A stretch of DNA of 64,000 bases from Xanthomonas arboricola (GTDB lineage: Bacteria > Pseudomonadota > Gammaproteobacteria > Xanthomonadales > Xanthomonadaceae): NCBI RefSeq assembly GCF_002940665.1, contig NZ_MIGY01000001.1, positions 1,240,001 to 1,304,000 of the forward strand. Reading direction: 5' to 3'. Under the pieces are notes generated by a model that was given only the letters and a program-made list of their open reading frames with translations, was not told the origin of the DNA and did not search any database. The first letter of the stretch is position 1. Each line of letters begins with the position of its first letter. The translations under genes and the position numbers were made by a program. Shown in pieces: positions 23,378-32,274 of the stretch.

Positions 23378-23387
23378 CAGTCACCCC

Positions 23388-26300
23388 ATGAACATCTCCG
23401 CGCCCTTCATCAAGCGCCCGATCGGCACCGCGCTACTGGCGATCGGCTTGTTCGTGATCGGATTGATGTGCTACCTGCGGCTGGGTGTGGCGGCATTGCC
23501 GAACATCCAGATTCCGGTGATCTTCGTGCATGCCACGCAATCCGGCGCCGATGCCGGCACCATGGCCTCCACCGTCACCGCACCGCTGGAACGCCACCTG
23601 GGCCAGCTGCCCGGCATCGACCGCATGCGCTCCTCCAGTTCGGAGAGCAGCAGCATGGTGTTCATGGTATTTCAGAGCAATCGCGACATCGATTCGGCCG
23701 CGCAGGACGTGCAGACCGCCATCAACGCGTCGCAATCGGACCTGCCCTCCGGCCTGGGCACTCCGATGTACCAGAAGGCCAATCCGAACGACGACCCGGT
23801 CATCGCCATTGCGCTGACCTCGGACACGCAATCGGCCGATGAGCTCTACAACGTTGCCGACTCGCTGCTGGCGCAACGGCTGCGCCAGATCACCGGCATC
23901 AGTTCGGTCGATATCGCCGGCGCCTCCACGCCGGCGGTACGCGTGGACGTGGACCTGCGCGCGCTCAACGCGCTGGGCCTGACCCCGGACGATCTGCGCA
24001 ACGCCGTGCGCGCGGCCAACGTCACCTCGCCGACCGGGTTCCTGTCCGACGGCAACACCACCATGGCCATCGTGGCCAACGATTCGGTGGCCAAGGCTGC
24101 CGATTTCGCCCAGCTGGCGATCTCCACCCAGTCCAACGGACGCATCGTGCGGCTGGGCGATGTGGCCACTGTCTACGACGGCCAGCAGGATGCCTATCAA
24201 GCGGCCTGGTTCGATGGCAAACCGGCGGTGGTGATGTACGCATTCACCCGCGCCGGCGCCAACATCGTCGAAACCGTGGACCAGGTAAAGGCCCAGATTC
24301 CCGAGTTGCGCGCCTATCTGCAGCCCGGCACCACATTGACGCCCTACTTCGACCGCACCCCGACCATCCGCGCCTCGCTGCACGAAGTGCAGGCCACGCT
24401 GATGATCAGCCTGGCAATGGTGATCCTGACCATGGCGCTGTTCCTGCGCCGCCTGGCACCCACGCTGATCGCGGCGGTCACCGTGCCGCTGTCGCTGGCC
24501 GGCTCGGCGCTGGTGATGTACATGCTGGGCTTCACCTTGAACAACCTCAGCCTGCTGGCGCTGGTGATCGCCATTGGCTTTGTGGTCGACGATGCGATCG
24601 TGGTGATCGAAAACATCATGCGTCATCTGGACGAAGGCATGCCGCGTCTGGATGCCGCACTGGCGGGTGCGCGCGAGATCGGCTTCACCATCGTGTCGAT
24701 CACCGCCTCGCTGGTGGCGGTGTTCATTCCGATGCTGTTTGCCAGCGGCATGATCGGCGCGTTCTTCCGCGAGTTCACCGTGACCCTGGTGGCGGCGATC
24801 GTGGTGTCGATGCTGGTATCGCTGACCTTGACGCCGGCGCTGTGCAGCCGCTTTCTGTCGGCGCATACCGAGCCGGAAAAACCCGGCCGCTTCGGCGCCT
24901 GGTTGGACCGCATGCACGAGCGCATGCTCGCGGTGTACACGGTGGCGCTGGATTTCTCGCTGCGGCACGCCTTGCTGCTGTCGCTGACGCCGCTGCTGCT
25001 GATCGCCGCCACCGTCTTTCTCGGCGGCGCGGTCAAGAAGGGCTCGTTCCCTGCGCAGGACACCGGCCTGATCTGGGGCCGCGCCAATTCCAGCGCGACG
25101 GTGTCGTTTGCCGACATGGTCAGCCGCCAGCGCCGCATCACCGACATGCTGATGGCCGACCCGGCGGTGAAGACCGTCGGCGCGCGACTGGGCTCCGGCC
25201 GGCAGGGCTCCAGCGCCTCGTTCAACATCGAGTTGAAGAAGCGTGACGAAGGCCGCCGCGATACCACCGCGCAGGTGGTCGCACGGCTGAGCGCCAAGGC
25301 CGACCGCTACCCGGATCTGGATCTACGCCTGCGCGCGATCCAGGACCTGCCCAGTGACGGCGGTGGCGGCACCAGCCAGGGCGCGCAGTACCGCGTCTCG
25401 CTGCAGGGCAACGACCTGGCACAGCTGCAGGAATGGCTGCCCAAACTGCAGGCCGCGTTGAAGAAGAATCCGCGCCTGCGCGATGTCGGCACCGACGTGG
25501 ACACATCGGGCTTGCGCCAGAACATCGTGATCGACCGCGCCAAGGCCGCGCGCCTGGGGATTTCGGTCGGTGCCATCGATGGCGCGCTGTATGGCGCGTT
25601 TGGCCAGCGCTCCATCTCCACCATCTATTCGGATCTCAACCAGTACAGCGTGGTGGTCAATGCGCTGCCCTCGCAGACAGCAACGCCCAAGGCGCTGGAT
25701 CAGATTTTCGTACCCAACCGCGCCGGCCTGATGGTGCCGATCACTGCCGTCGCGATCCAGGTGCCGGGGCTGGCGCCGCCGCAGATCGTCCACGAAAACC
25801 AGTACACCACGATGGATTTGAGCTACAACCTCGCACCGGGCGTCAGCACCGGCGAGGCGGATCTGATCATCAAGTCCACCGTGGAAGGCTTGCGCATGCC
25901 CGACGGCATCCGTCTCAGTGGCGACGACAGCTTCAACGTGCAACTCAGCCCCAACTCGATGGGTGTGTTGCTGCTGGCCGCGGTGCTCACCGTCTACATC
26001 GTGCTGGGCATGCTCTACGAGAGCCTGATCCATCCGGTCACCATCCTGTCCACGTTGCCGGCCGCCGGCGTCGGCGCGCTGCTGGCGTTGTTCCTCACCA
26101 ACACCGAATTGTCGGTGATCTCGATGATCGCGCTGGTGCTGCTGATCGGCATCGTCAAGAAGAACGCGATCATGATGATCGACTTCGCGCTAGTGGCGCA
26201 GCGCGTGCACGGCATGGATGCGCGCGCGGCCGCACGCGAAGCATCGATCGTGCGCTTCCGCCCGATCATGATGACCACGATGGTGGCGATCCTGGCCGCA

Positions 26301-26528
26301 GTCCCGCTGGCGGTCGGCCTGGGCGAAGGCTCCGAACTGCGCCGCCCGTTGGGCATCGCGATGATCGGCGGGCTGATCTTCTCGCAGAGCCTGACCCTGC
26401 TCAGTACCCCGGCGCTCTACGTGATCTTCTCCTGCCTGAGCGAACGCTGGAAGGCGCGTCGCGCACGTGCGCGTGCACGCCGGGCAGAGCGCGCGGCGGC
26501 ACGGCGCCCGGCTGCGTCGGCGCACTGA
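23388..26528 (+). CDS. RND multidrug efflux permease (MdtC-like)
   Basis: This 1046-residue AcrB-family permease is a diverged paralogue of the preceding one (GFVVDDAIVVIENIM holds the proton-relay Asp pair; SFNLAPG-type loops are shared). It starts at the ATG of MNISAPFIKRPIGTALL, the usual N-terminus of this family. The spacing from the upstream gene is 133 bp and contains heptamer repeats, so this permease may have its own translation control. The C-terminus is Arg/Ala-rich and cytoplasmic. Tandem permeases with one adaptor suggest a mixed trimer as in MdtBC. Confidence 0.93.
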   Translation: MNISAPFIKRPIGTALLAIGLFVIGLMCYLRLGVAALPNIQIPVIFVHATQSGADAGTMASTVTAPLERHLGQLPGIDRMRSSSSESSSMVFMVFQSNRDIDSAAQDVQTAINASQSDLPSGLGTPMYQKANPNDDPVIAIALTSDTQSADELYNVADSLLAQRLRQITGISSVDIAGASTPAVRVDVDLRALNALGLTPDDLRNAVRAANVTSPTGFLSDGNTTMAIVANDSVAKAADFAQLAISTQSNGRIVRLGDVATVYDGQQDAYQAAWFDGKPAVVMYAFTRAGANIVETVDQVKAQIPELRAYLQPGTTLTPYFDRTPTIRASLHEVQATLMISLAMVILTMALFLRRLAPTLIAAVTVPLSLAGSALVMYMLGFTLNNLSLLALVIAIGFVVDDAIVVIENIMRHLDEGMPRLDAALAGAREIGFTIVSITASLVAVFIPMLFASGMIGAFFREFTVTLVAAIVVSMLVSLTLTPALCSRFLSAHTEPEKPGRFGAWLDRMHERMLAVYTVALDFSLRHALLLSLTPLLLIAATVFLGGAVKKGSFPAQDTGLIWGRANSSATVSFADMVSRQRRITDMLMADPAVKTVGARLGSGRQGSSASFNIELKKRDEGRRDTTAQVVARLSAKADRYPDLDLRLRAIQDLPSDGGGGTSQGAQYRVSLQGNDLAQLQEWLPKLQAALKKNPRLRDVGTDVDTSGLRQNIVIDRAKAARLGISVGAIDGALYGAFGQRSISTIYSDLNQYSVVVNALPSQTATPKALDQIFVPNRAGLMVPITAVAIQVPGLAPPQIVHENQYTTMDLSYNLAPGVSTGEADLIIKSTVEGLRMPDGIRLSGDDSFNVQLSPNSMGVLLLAAVLTVYIVLGMLYESLIHPVTILSTLPAAGVGALLALFLTNTELSVISMIALVLLIGIVKKNAIMMIDFALVAQRVHGMDARAAAREASIVRFRPIMMTTMVAILAAVPLAVGLGEGSELRRPLGIAMIGGLIFSQSLTLLSTPALYVIFSCLSERWKARRARARARRAERAAARRPAASAH

Positions 26529-26540
26529 GGCGAAGCGGCA

Positions 26541-26570
26541 CACGCGCCGGTCTGCATGGGCCGGCGCGTG
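26541..26570 (+). terminator. Hairpin after the RND operon
   Basis: CACGCGCCGG and CCGGCGCGTG pair over 10 bp about 13 bp after the stop codon. There is no T-run. Confidence 0.45.
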
Positions 26571-26580
26571 CCGGCTGGCC

Positions 26581-26633
26581 AGCGGCTCTGGCGCGGCATC
26601 CATGCCGCTCAAGGTCCCGCGACGGTGAGCGGG
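26581..26633. repeat. Half copy of palindromic element alpha
   Basis: Only the core (GGCATCCATGCC) and one arm (GGTCCCGCGACGGTGAGCGGG-like) of the alpha element are present. The first arm seen in the full copies is replaced by unrelated sequence next to the RND terminator hairpin. Confidence 0.75.
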
Positions 26634-26710
26634 CAATGACCAGTCGAGATCATCGGTATGCACAGTTAAGAACAGCAAGAGCACCACCGACCGACTCTCT
26701 GGTGCGGTGT

Positions 26711-26799
26711 CCTCGCCGCTTGCGGGACCCTTGGCGGCATGGATGCCGCCAAGGAGCCTCCACGGACGGATTCACGGCGTGTCCCGCAAGCGGTGAGGG
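26711..26799 (+). repeat. Palindromic element beta, copy 1
   Basis: An 89-bp element with terminal inverted arms (CCTCGCCGCTTGCGGGAC / GTCCCGCAAGCGGTGAGG) and a central palindrome GGCGGCATGGATGCCGCC. No coding potential was recognised. Confidence 0.8.
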
Positions 26800-26967
26800 C
26801 ACCGCGCACTCGACTTACCGAGCTTTTGACTTAAGCATCGGATCGCGCCTAAACGCCGCCACTGTTGCAAGTCCCGATTGCTTTGGGGGTCGTGCTCCGA
26901 GGGCCTGGTCAGCGCGGATCGATCAGTTGCAGAGCGGATGATCTGCGGCTTGGCTGCAGGGCCCTTG

Positions 26968-27059
26968 CCCGCCCACCATCGCAGGACACGCCGCAAGTAC
27001 GTCCTTGTAGGCTCTGGCGCGGCATCCATGCCGCCCAAGGTCCCGCGACGGTGAGCGGG
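26968..27059 (-). repeat. Palindromic element alpha, full copy
   Basis: A 92-bp element with imperfect inverted arms (CCCGCCCACCATCGCAGGAC / GTCCCGCGACGGTGAGCGGG) and core GGCATCCATGCC. It is nearly the reverse complement of 42596-42687. Confidence 0.8.
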
Positions 27060-27109
27060 CAATGACCCGTCGAGATCATCGGTATGCACAGTTAAGAGCA
27101 GCAAGAGCA

Positions 27110-27186
27110 GTGCGTGATGTGCGTTGTTCGATACTGATGCGCCGGCTCGACGCCCATACATGTTCGACAAGCGGCTTTTCACCCAA
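27110..27186. other. 77-bp segment present only in the second copy of the repeat block
   Basis: In the first block GCAAGAGCA is joined directly to CCACCGACCGACTCT (near 26682); in the second block the same two sequences are separated by these 77 bp. It is either an insertion here or a deletion there. No target duplication or coding content was seen. Confidence 0.7.
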
Positions 27187-27213
27187 CCACCGACCGACTC
27201 TCGGGTGCGGTGT

Positions 27214-27302
27214 CCTCGCCGGTTGCGGGACCCTTGGCGGCATGGATGCCGCCAAGGAGCCTCCACGGACGGATTCACGGCATGTCCCGCAAGCGGTGAG
27301 GG
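27214..27302 (+). repeat. Palindromic element beta, copy 2
   Basis: It is nearly identical to 26711-26799, differing by a few substitutions (for example CGG for CGC in the left arm). The gap 26529-27537 between the RND operon and the DUF1338 gene holds only these elements and their linkers. Confidence 0.8.
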
Positions 27303-27537
27303 CACCGCGCACTCGACTCACTGGGCTTTTGAGCTGAGCCCAGGCGCTTGACCGCGTCCAGACGCCGAGACGAGCAAAGATCTCGGTTGCTGTCTTTGTC
27401 CTGCTGTCCGGAGTACGCGCCATCCGGATCAGCAGCGGCGCACATTCGTGCAATGTGCACCGCGCGATCACGACACGCCATGCGCGACAGGGCCGGCAGA
27501 TCGCAGGCGTGCAAATGCACGCGCCGCGCCGTGACCG

Positions 27538-28905
27538 CTACACCAGCAACGCCTGCAGCGACGCCCGCTCCAGCTGCGCATACAACGCGCACTCATCGTG
27601 CACCTGCGCACCCAGCGCCTGTTCGAAGCTGCGCTTGCTCGAATGGGCGGCGTAGGCGCGTTGTTCGGCGCCACCGAGATTGGACTGGAAGATGCCGGCC
27701 GCACTCACCGGCAAGAAATCTTCATAGATGATCGGATCGGCACTGAGCAGACCGAGCACAATGGCGGTTTCTGCCGGCATTGCCGCCACCTGCGCAGGGT
27801 CGGCACGTCCAGCCTCGGTCAGCGCGTAGCGGAAATAGCCCAGGCCTTCCTGACGCAGCACGGCTTCGTCGTCGGGAAACGCCACGAACGCGGTCTGCAG
27901 CCGCGTCGCGTAATCGGTACCGGTGCTGCCCGCGCCATCGCTGTCGCGCGCCTGCGCCAGTAGCGCGTCGTACAGCGCGCGGCCCTTGGGGGTCAGCGCG
28001 AGCCCGCGTTGTTCGATCTCGCCGAAGCGCGCGGTATGCGTACCGTGCTCGGCCTGCCCGCTGTCGCCGACAAAACGCACCGGCTCCTCCAGAGCCTTGA
28101 AGCTGGTCTGGCGCAATAGGATCGGCACACGTCGACGCGGCGGCCCTTCGATCACCGCCTTGGCATCGATACCGGCGCGCTGCATCTGCGCCTGCGCCGC
28201 GTCGATATCCAGCGTGCGTGGCGTCAGGTGATTGATATGCGGGCCGTGGAAGCTCACAACGTCGGCAATCAACTTGTGCGCCTCGCTCAGCGCGCGGTAG
28301 GTCGGCAGCGACACCGTGGCATCGCCGTGCCAGCGGAAGGTTTCCAGCGCCTCGGCCACGAACTGCTGCGCCTGCGCCGCCTCCAGCCCGCCGTGACGCT
28401 CGTGCTGCTCGATCAGGTCCAACGCGGCGGCGGTGAAGATCTGCCGCTGCTCCAGGATCTGCGCCGCCTGCGCGCGCAGCGTGGCGTCTTCGATCAATTC
28501 TAGCCGCAGCAACGAGGTGAACACGCGGAACGGATTGGCCGACAGCGCCGCCTCGTCGATCGGGCGGAACGCGGTGGAATGCACCGGCACACCGGCCACC
28601 GATAAATCGTAATACCCCACAGGATGCATGCCCATCACCGCAAACAGCCGCCGCAGCGTGGCCAGTTCCTGCGCCGTGCCGACCCGGATCGCGCCATGCC
28701 GTTCCAGGTCCAGCCGCGCGCGCTCGTCGTTGCGCTGCAGGCGTGCGGCCAGGGCGGGATCGGCGCTCAGGGTGTCGGCATTGACCTGCGCCACCAGCGT
28801 CATCAGGTCGCCGTACAACGGCACCTCGGCGCGATACATGTCCGACATCGCCTGCGCGAACAGGCTGCGGATGTGATCGGGGGAGACAAACACGGTATCG
28901 CGCAT
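27538..28905 (-). CDS. DUF1338 (HglS/YdcJ-like) 2-oxoacid dioxygenase
   Basis: The 455-residue protein belongs to the DUF1338 family of VOC-fold, Fe(II)-dependent enzymes. Characterised members (HglS of Pseudomonas putida, E. coli YdcJ) convert 2-oxoadipate to D-2-hydroxyglutarate with loss of CO2, in D-lysine catabolism. The expected metal-ligand segments are visible: VPVHSTAFRPID (His near 76), SFHGPHINHLTPRTLDID (His near 225) and a Glu in FGEIEQRG. The ATG at 28905 (MRDTVFVSPDHI) is preferred over an upstream start that adds non-conserved residues. No other lysine-catabolism gene is nearby, so the physiological substrate is inferred from the family only. Confidence 0.85.
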   Translation of the reverse strand: MRDTVFVSPDHIRSLFAQAMSDMYRAEVPLYGDLMTLVAQVNADTLSADPALAARLQRNDERARLDLERHGAIRVGTAQELATLRRLFAVMGMHPVGYYDLSVAGVPVHSTAFRPIDEAALSANPFRVFTSLLRLELIEDATLRAQAAQILEQRQIFTAAALDLIEQHERHGGLEAAQAQQFVAEALETFRWHGDATVSLPTYRALSEAHKLIADVVSFHGPHINHLTPRTLDIDAAQAQMQRAGIDAKAVIEGPPRRRVPILLRQTSFKALEEPVRFVGDSGQAEHGTHTARFGEIEQRGLALTPKGRALYDALLAQARDSDGAGSTGTDYATRLQTAFVAFPDDEAVLRQEGLGYFRYALTEAGRADPAQVAAMPAETAIVLGLLSADPIIYEDFLPVSAAGIFQSNLGGAEQRAYAAHSSKRSFEQALGAQVHDECALYAQLERASLQALLV

Positions 28906-29509
28906 GGGCTGGTCTTGGCAGTGCCGGCCAACGCCGGCGTTGCGGCATTCTCGCCGACCGCGCCCTGCGGCGACCAGCTGCACGGCAGCATGCCGGCGCC
29001 TGTGTTGCCGCGCAGACAGGCGCGCAGCCTGTTGGTCACCTCACGTCTTGCCACTGCGCAGGTTCCCACCAGGCATAAACCGCACGCAGTGGCGGCGGGC
29101 AAGCCGTGGCGAGCAGTCGTCGGCTGGATGCGGCTGGCGGGCAAGCTTGGAACCACAGCGCACGGCGTGGTCCATGCCGGTCCTAACGCCGGCTGCGTCC
29201 GTGTGGCCGGGAGCGCAGTCATCTTGTGCGTCCTCCGAGGATGGCTACAAGCGAGAGAGGCCGCCAGCCTCGCCCAGGCTCAGGCCGACCCGGCGCGCAT
29301 CGAACGGCTGGCACAGTTCCGGTGCCACGACCTGCAGCGAGTTGAAGCCGAATAGCACGCTGCCGCACCGGTAGCCGACACCACCTTGAGCCGGCAGCCG
29401 CCGGATGTGCGTGGACGGCGCGCAGGAGACGCAGCGTACGAGTGGTATACGCCGGTTCCGAGTACCGCCGCACCCGCCTGGCGGCTACGCAGTCGGTTTG
29501 CTAGCCGCT
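28906..29509. other. About 600 bp without a recognisable gene
   Basis: Open frames here have no family resemblance, no convincing ribosome site and appear to be shadows or chance. I see no hairpin with a T-run, repeat or RNA gene in it. Promoters for the minus-strand DUF1338 gene should lie at its left edge. Confidence 0.4.
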
Positions 29510-30100
29510 CTAAAGTCCGGCCTGCGCCGCCGCCTCGGCCGCCTCGCTGGCCTGGCGCGCGGCTTCCAGCCGTTGCGCGTGATCGCCGAGCTGGCGGCGC
29601 AGGAGCGCATCCAGGGTGATCGGACGTTCCCAGCGGTCGTAACTGGCGACGATGGCGTGCCGCAGCGCGCGCAGATGCACGGTCTCCGGGGTGACCGACA
29701 GCCGCGTGATCACGCCCTCCCAGCCGTCATGATGGTCGCGGCTGTAGGCGCGCACCGTGTCGCGGCAGGACAACTGCAGCGTCTGCGCCCAGAAACAGGC
29801 GAAATAGATGTCGCCGGCGTGCCAGCCATGCACCTGCAACAGCGCCTGCACATAGCCGCGCGGGGTGCCGGTGTAACGCGCAACTTCGTCGATGAAACTG
29901 TCCGGGTAGCGCTGCGCGTAGCTGCCCATGTCGGCCAGATGCTGGTCCACCCAGGCATCGCCGGTGCCCGGCGTCACCACGGGCGCAGCAGCGGCGGGCG
30001 CGGACCCGGGCGCGGGCGGCGTCTGCGCAATTGCCAGCATCGGCAGCAGCAGCGCGGTCAGCAGCAGGGATCGCAACAGCGAAGTAAGCAGCGAAGGCAT
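29510..30100 (-). CDS. Secreted protein of unknown function
   Basis: The 196-residue protein has a signal peptide (LLTSLLRSLLLTALLLPMLAIAQT), a short Pro/Ala linker, and a compact, Trp/Tyr-rich domain (WVDQHLADMGSYAQRYPDSFIDEVARYTGTPRGYV ...) with one Cys pair (FACFWAQTLQLSC). The second half includes HHDGWEGVITRLSVTPETVHLRALRH and a helical, Ala/Glu-rich C-terminus. I recognise no family. ATG at 30100 begins the signal peptide; upstream in-frame codons do not look coding. A HAD hydrolase gene lies 101 bp upstream on the same strand. Confidence 0.7.
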   Translation of the reverse strand: MPSLLTSLLRSLLLTALLLPMLAIAQTPPAPGSAPAAAAPVVTPGTGDAWVDQHLADMGSYAQRYPDSFIDEVARYTGTPRGYVQALLQVHGWHAGDIYFACFWAQTLQLSCRDTVRAYSRDHHDGWEGVITRLSVTPETVHLRALRHAIVASYDRWERPITLDALLRRQLGDHAQRLEAARQASEAAEAAAQAGL

Positions 30101-30201
30101 GCGCCGATGATGCCGCATGCCCGCGTCGGTGTCAGGCCGACCGCAGCGTGCCGGCCAACTGCATCTGCAGATCCAGGTCGCGGCGCTGGCCGCGACGAAG
30201 G

Positions 30202-30960
30202 TCAGCTTGGCGCGTGCCGCCGGGCCAATGCATCCAGCGCATGCACCGCCGCCGGCCAGCCGGCGGCATCGGGCACTTCGCGCATGCGCGGCTCGTCGGC
30301 GGCCACGCCGTGCTCCTGCTCGTGCGCCCAGGTCACCGCGTACGGGGTGTAGATCCCCCAACCGCCGATGGCCAGCACCGGCTCCACGTCCGAGCGCAAC
30401 GAATTGCCGATCATCACAAAGCGCTGCGCCGGCAGGTCGAATTCGCCCAGCACGCGCGCATAGGTCTGGGGATCCTTTTCGGACACCACCTCCACGCGCG
30501 GAAACAGATCGGCCAGACCGGATTGCTCGATCTTCTGCTCCTGATGGAACAGGTCGCCCTTGGTGATCAGCACCACCGCATAATCGGCAGCAATCGCGCC
30601 GACCGCCTCGCGCACCCCGGCAATCACTTCCACCGGATGCTGCAGCGTGGCGCGGCCGATCTCGACGATGCGCTGGATGTCGCGTGCGGCAATGCGCGCC
30701 TGCGTCAGTTCGATCGCCGTCTCGATCATCGACAGCGTCATGCCCTTGGCGCCGTAACCGAACACCTTGAGATTGCGCCGCTCCACCGCCAGCAGGTGCT
30801 GCTGCATGCGGCTATCGGCCAGATCCAGGTAACCGGCCAGGATCGCTTCGAAATCCGCTTCGGCACTGCGGTAATAGTCCTCGCTTTTCCAGAGGGTATC
30901 GTCGCCGTCGAAGCCGACCAGTTGGATCGCCTGGCCGTCGCGCTGTGCAGAAGAGGTCAT
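30202..30960 (-). CDS. HAD superfamily hydrolase
   Basis: This 252-residue cytoplasmic phosphatase-like protein has HAD motif I as DGDDTLW (nucleophile Asp18, acid Asp20), a helical cap, motif II in LITKGD and motif III/IV in VSEKDPQTYARV and IGNSLRSDVEP. The substrate is unknown; the related subgroup includes phosphoglycolate- and nucleotide-type phosphatases. Confidence 0.88.
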   Translation of the reverse strand: MTSSAQRDGQAIQLVGFDGDDTLWKSEDYYRSAEADFEAILAGYLDLADSRMQQHLLAVERRNLKVFGYGAKGMTLSMIETAIELTQARIAARDIQRIVEIGRATLQHPVEVIAGVREAVGAIAADYAVVLITKGDLFHQEQKIEQSGLADLFPRVEVVSEKDPQTYARVLGEFDLPAQRFVMIGNSLRSDVEPVLAIGGWGIYTPYAVTWAHEQEHGVAADEPRMREVPDAAGWPAAVHALDALARRHAPS

Positions 30961-30997
30961 CGCGCCAGTTTAGCAGCGCACTGGAGCGCTGCTGCGA

Positions 30998-31432
30998 TCA
31001 ATCCCCTGCAGCATCGCCCGGACCGGGCTGGTAGCTGGCGAATTCGTCGCGCGACAGGCGCCCATCGCCATTGTTGTCGAAGCCGGCAAAATTCTCGCGC
31101 AGGACAGGGTCGGCGCCGGCTTCGGCCATGGTCAATGAGCCGTCGGCGTCGCTGTCCAGGCTACGGAATGTGCGAGGCGCCAATGTGCCGGCCTGCGGCG
31201 CCAGCGCCGCCTCCGCACCGCCTTTGGCAGCCGATGGCGCTGCAGCATCGGCCGGCAGCAAGGGTTTAGTGGCAGGCGGTGGCGGGTCGATCGACGACGG
31301 CGCCATTGCCGGTGCTGCCGGCCCTGCGGTGGAAGTCCCACGCGGTGGGTTGGCTGGCGGCAACTCCGGTGGCGCCGCGAGCGCCCACAGTGGACTCGAC
31401 AGGCCAATCAGCACGGCGATACGCAACAACAT
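30998..31432 (-). CDS. Exported EF-hand protein 1
   Basis: The 144-residue protein has a signal peptide (MLLRIAVLIGLSSPLWALA), a Pro/Ala-rich linker and two C-terminal calcium-binding loops, DSDADGSLTMAE and DNNGDGRLSRDE, each with canonical Asp/Asn ligands and a Glu at position 12. It is probably a small periplasmic or secreted Ca2+-binding protein. ATG at 31432 is chosen because the signal begins there. A second EF-hand gene lies 250 bp upstream, separated by a strong terminator. Confidence 0.8.
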   Translation of the reverse strand: MLLRIAVLIGLSSPLWALAAPPELPPANPPRGTSTAGPAAPAMAPSSIDPPPPATKPLLPADAAAPSAAKGGAEAALAPQAGTLAPRTFRSLDSDADGSLTMAEAGADPVLRENFAGFDNNGDGRLSRDEFASYQPGPGDAAGD

Positions 31433-31479
31433 GACGGCGTGCCGAAACGATGGAGTCGTGACTTTAGCGCGGCGCACGT

Positions 31480-31515
31480 AAAAAAAACGGGAGCGACCCT
31501 GGCAGATCGCTCCCG
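31480..31515 (-). terminator. Intrinsic terminator of EF-hand gene 2
   Basis: Reading the minus strand, CGGGAGCGA, a 10-nt loop and TCGCTCCCG are followed by eight Ts. It is a strong Rho-independent terminator, placed 170 bp after the EF-hand gene 2 stop. Confidence 0.9.
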
Positions 31516-31685
31516 CATGTCCATCCTGTTGCGTGGTGATGCGTTTGCTTACCGATGCCGGACATCCGCAGGGATGCCACTGGTCAAACGACAACGCCTA
31601 CTCAAACGACTGCTGTTGCAGAAGCTGCCTACTGATGTCGAAAAACACGTCAGCAAACCAACTCACTACCTTGCGACCTACTACC

Positions 31686-32048
31686 TCAGTTGCCTTGCGA
31701 TCCACTTCCCGCTGCGCCGCCCTGCTGCTTGGCGACAAACGCCTTGTATTCATCAGGGGTCAGCTTGCCGTTCTTGTCGGAATCTGCGTCATTGAAGATC
31801 TGCGCAAGCCCGGCGTTGACCTGGGCTTCCTGTGTGCTGATGGCACCGTCGCTATCGGTGTCGACACTCGCCCAGGTCTGGCCGCCGCCGGATTGCGCAG
31901 GCTGTGCCGCCGTGGTGGCAGCACTGCCCGACTGGGCCGACGTCGCGGCGGCATCCTGTGGCGCGCTCTGTGCCATGGCCGGCAGCGCCAGGGCGGCGGC
32001 AAGGGCGGCGGTGGCGGCGAGCAGCGAGGTGCGGTTGCGATTCTTCAT
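31686..32048 (-). CDS. Exported EF-hand protein 2
   Basis: The 120-residue protein has a signal peptide (SLLAATAALAAALALPAMAQ), a low-complexity Ser/Ala/Gln linker and two calcium loops: DTDSDGAISTQE and DSDKNGKLTPDE. The architecture copies the neighbouring EF-hand protein, although the linkers are different. AGGAG lies just upstream of ATG at 32048. Its role is unknown; a paralogous pair may buffer or sense Ca2+ outside the cytoplasm. Confidence 0.85.
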   Translation of the reverse strand: MKNRNRTSLLAATAALAAALALPAMAQSAPQDAAATSAQSGSAATTAAQPAQSGGGQTWASVDTDSDGAISTQEAQVNAGLAQIFNDADSDKNGKLTPDEYKAFVAKQQGGAAGSGSQGN

Positions 32049-32274
32049 TTGGGTGGTCTCCTTGGCTTGGGAATGCGCGGTTGTCGCCGCACATGACCCC
32101 ACCTTACCCAGCCCGAATGAACGTAAAACCCGCCGCAATTTCGCGCAAAACGTCCTCTTAACCACCGGCCGGATGTTTGCGCCTAGCCATCTGTTAGCCA
32201 TCGGTGAGCCAAACAGAAGCACCTCATTCAATGCATCGGAATATGCGAACCACGCCGCGTTTTAGCGTGTGGAC

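Noticed and set aside
26581..27302. Possible CRISPR array
   Set aside because: The repeats are long palindromic modules in mixed orientation without uniform spacers; no cas gene is present.
28624..29355. A 243-codon plus-strand frame running from inside the DUF1338 gene into the gap
   Set aside because: Half of it is antisense to DUF1338 and the rest lacks coding character; no start signal.
28906..29509. Possible RNA gene or small protein in the gap
   Set aside because: No cloverleaf, T-run hairpin or ribosome site was found; nothing beyond chance frames.
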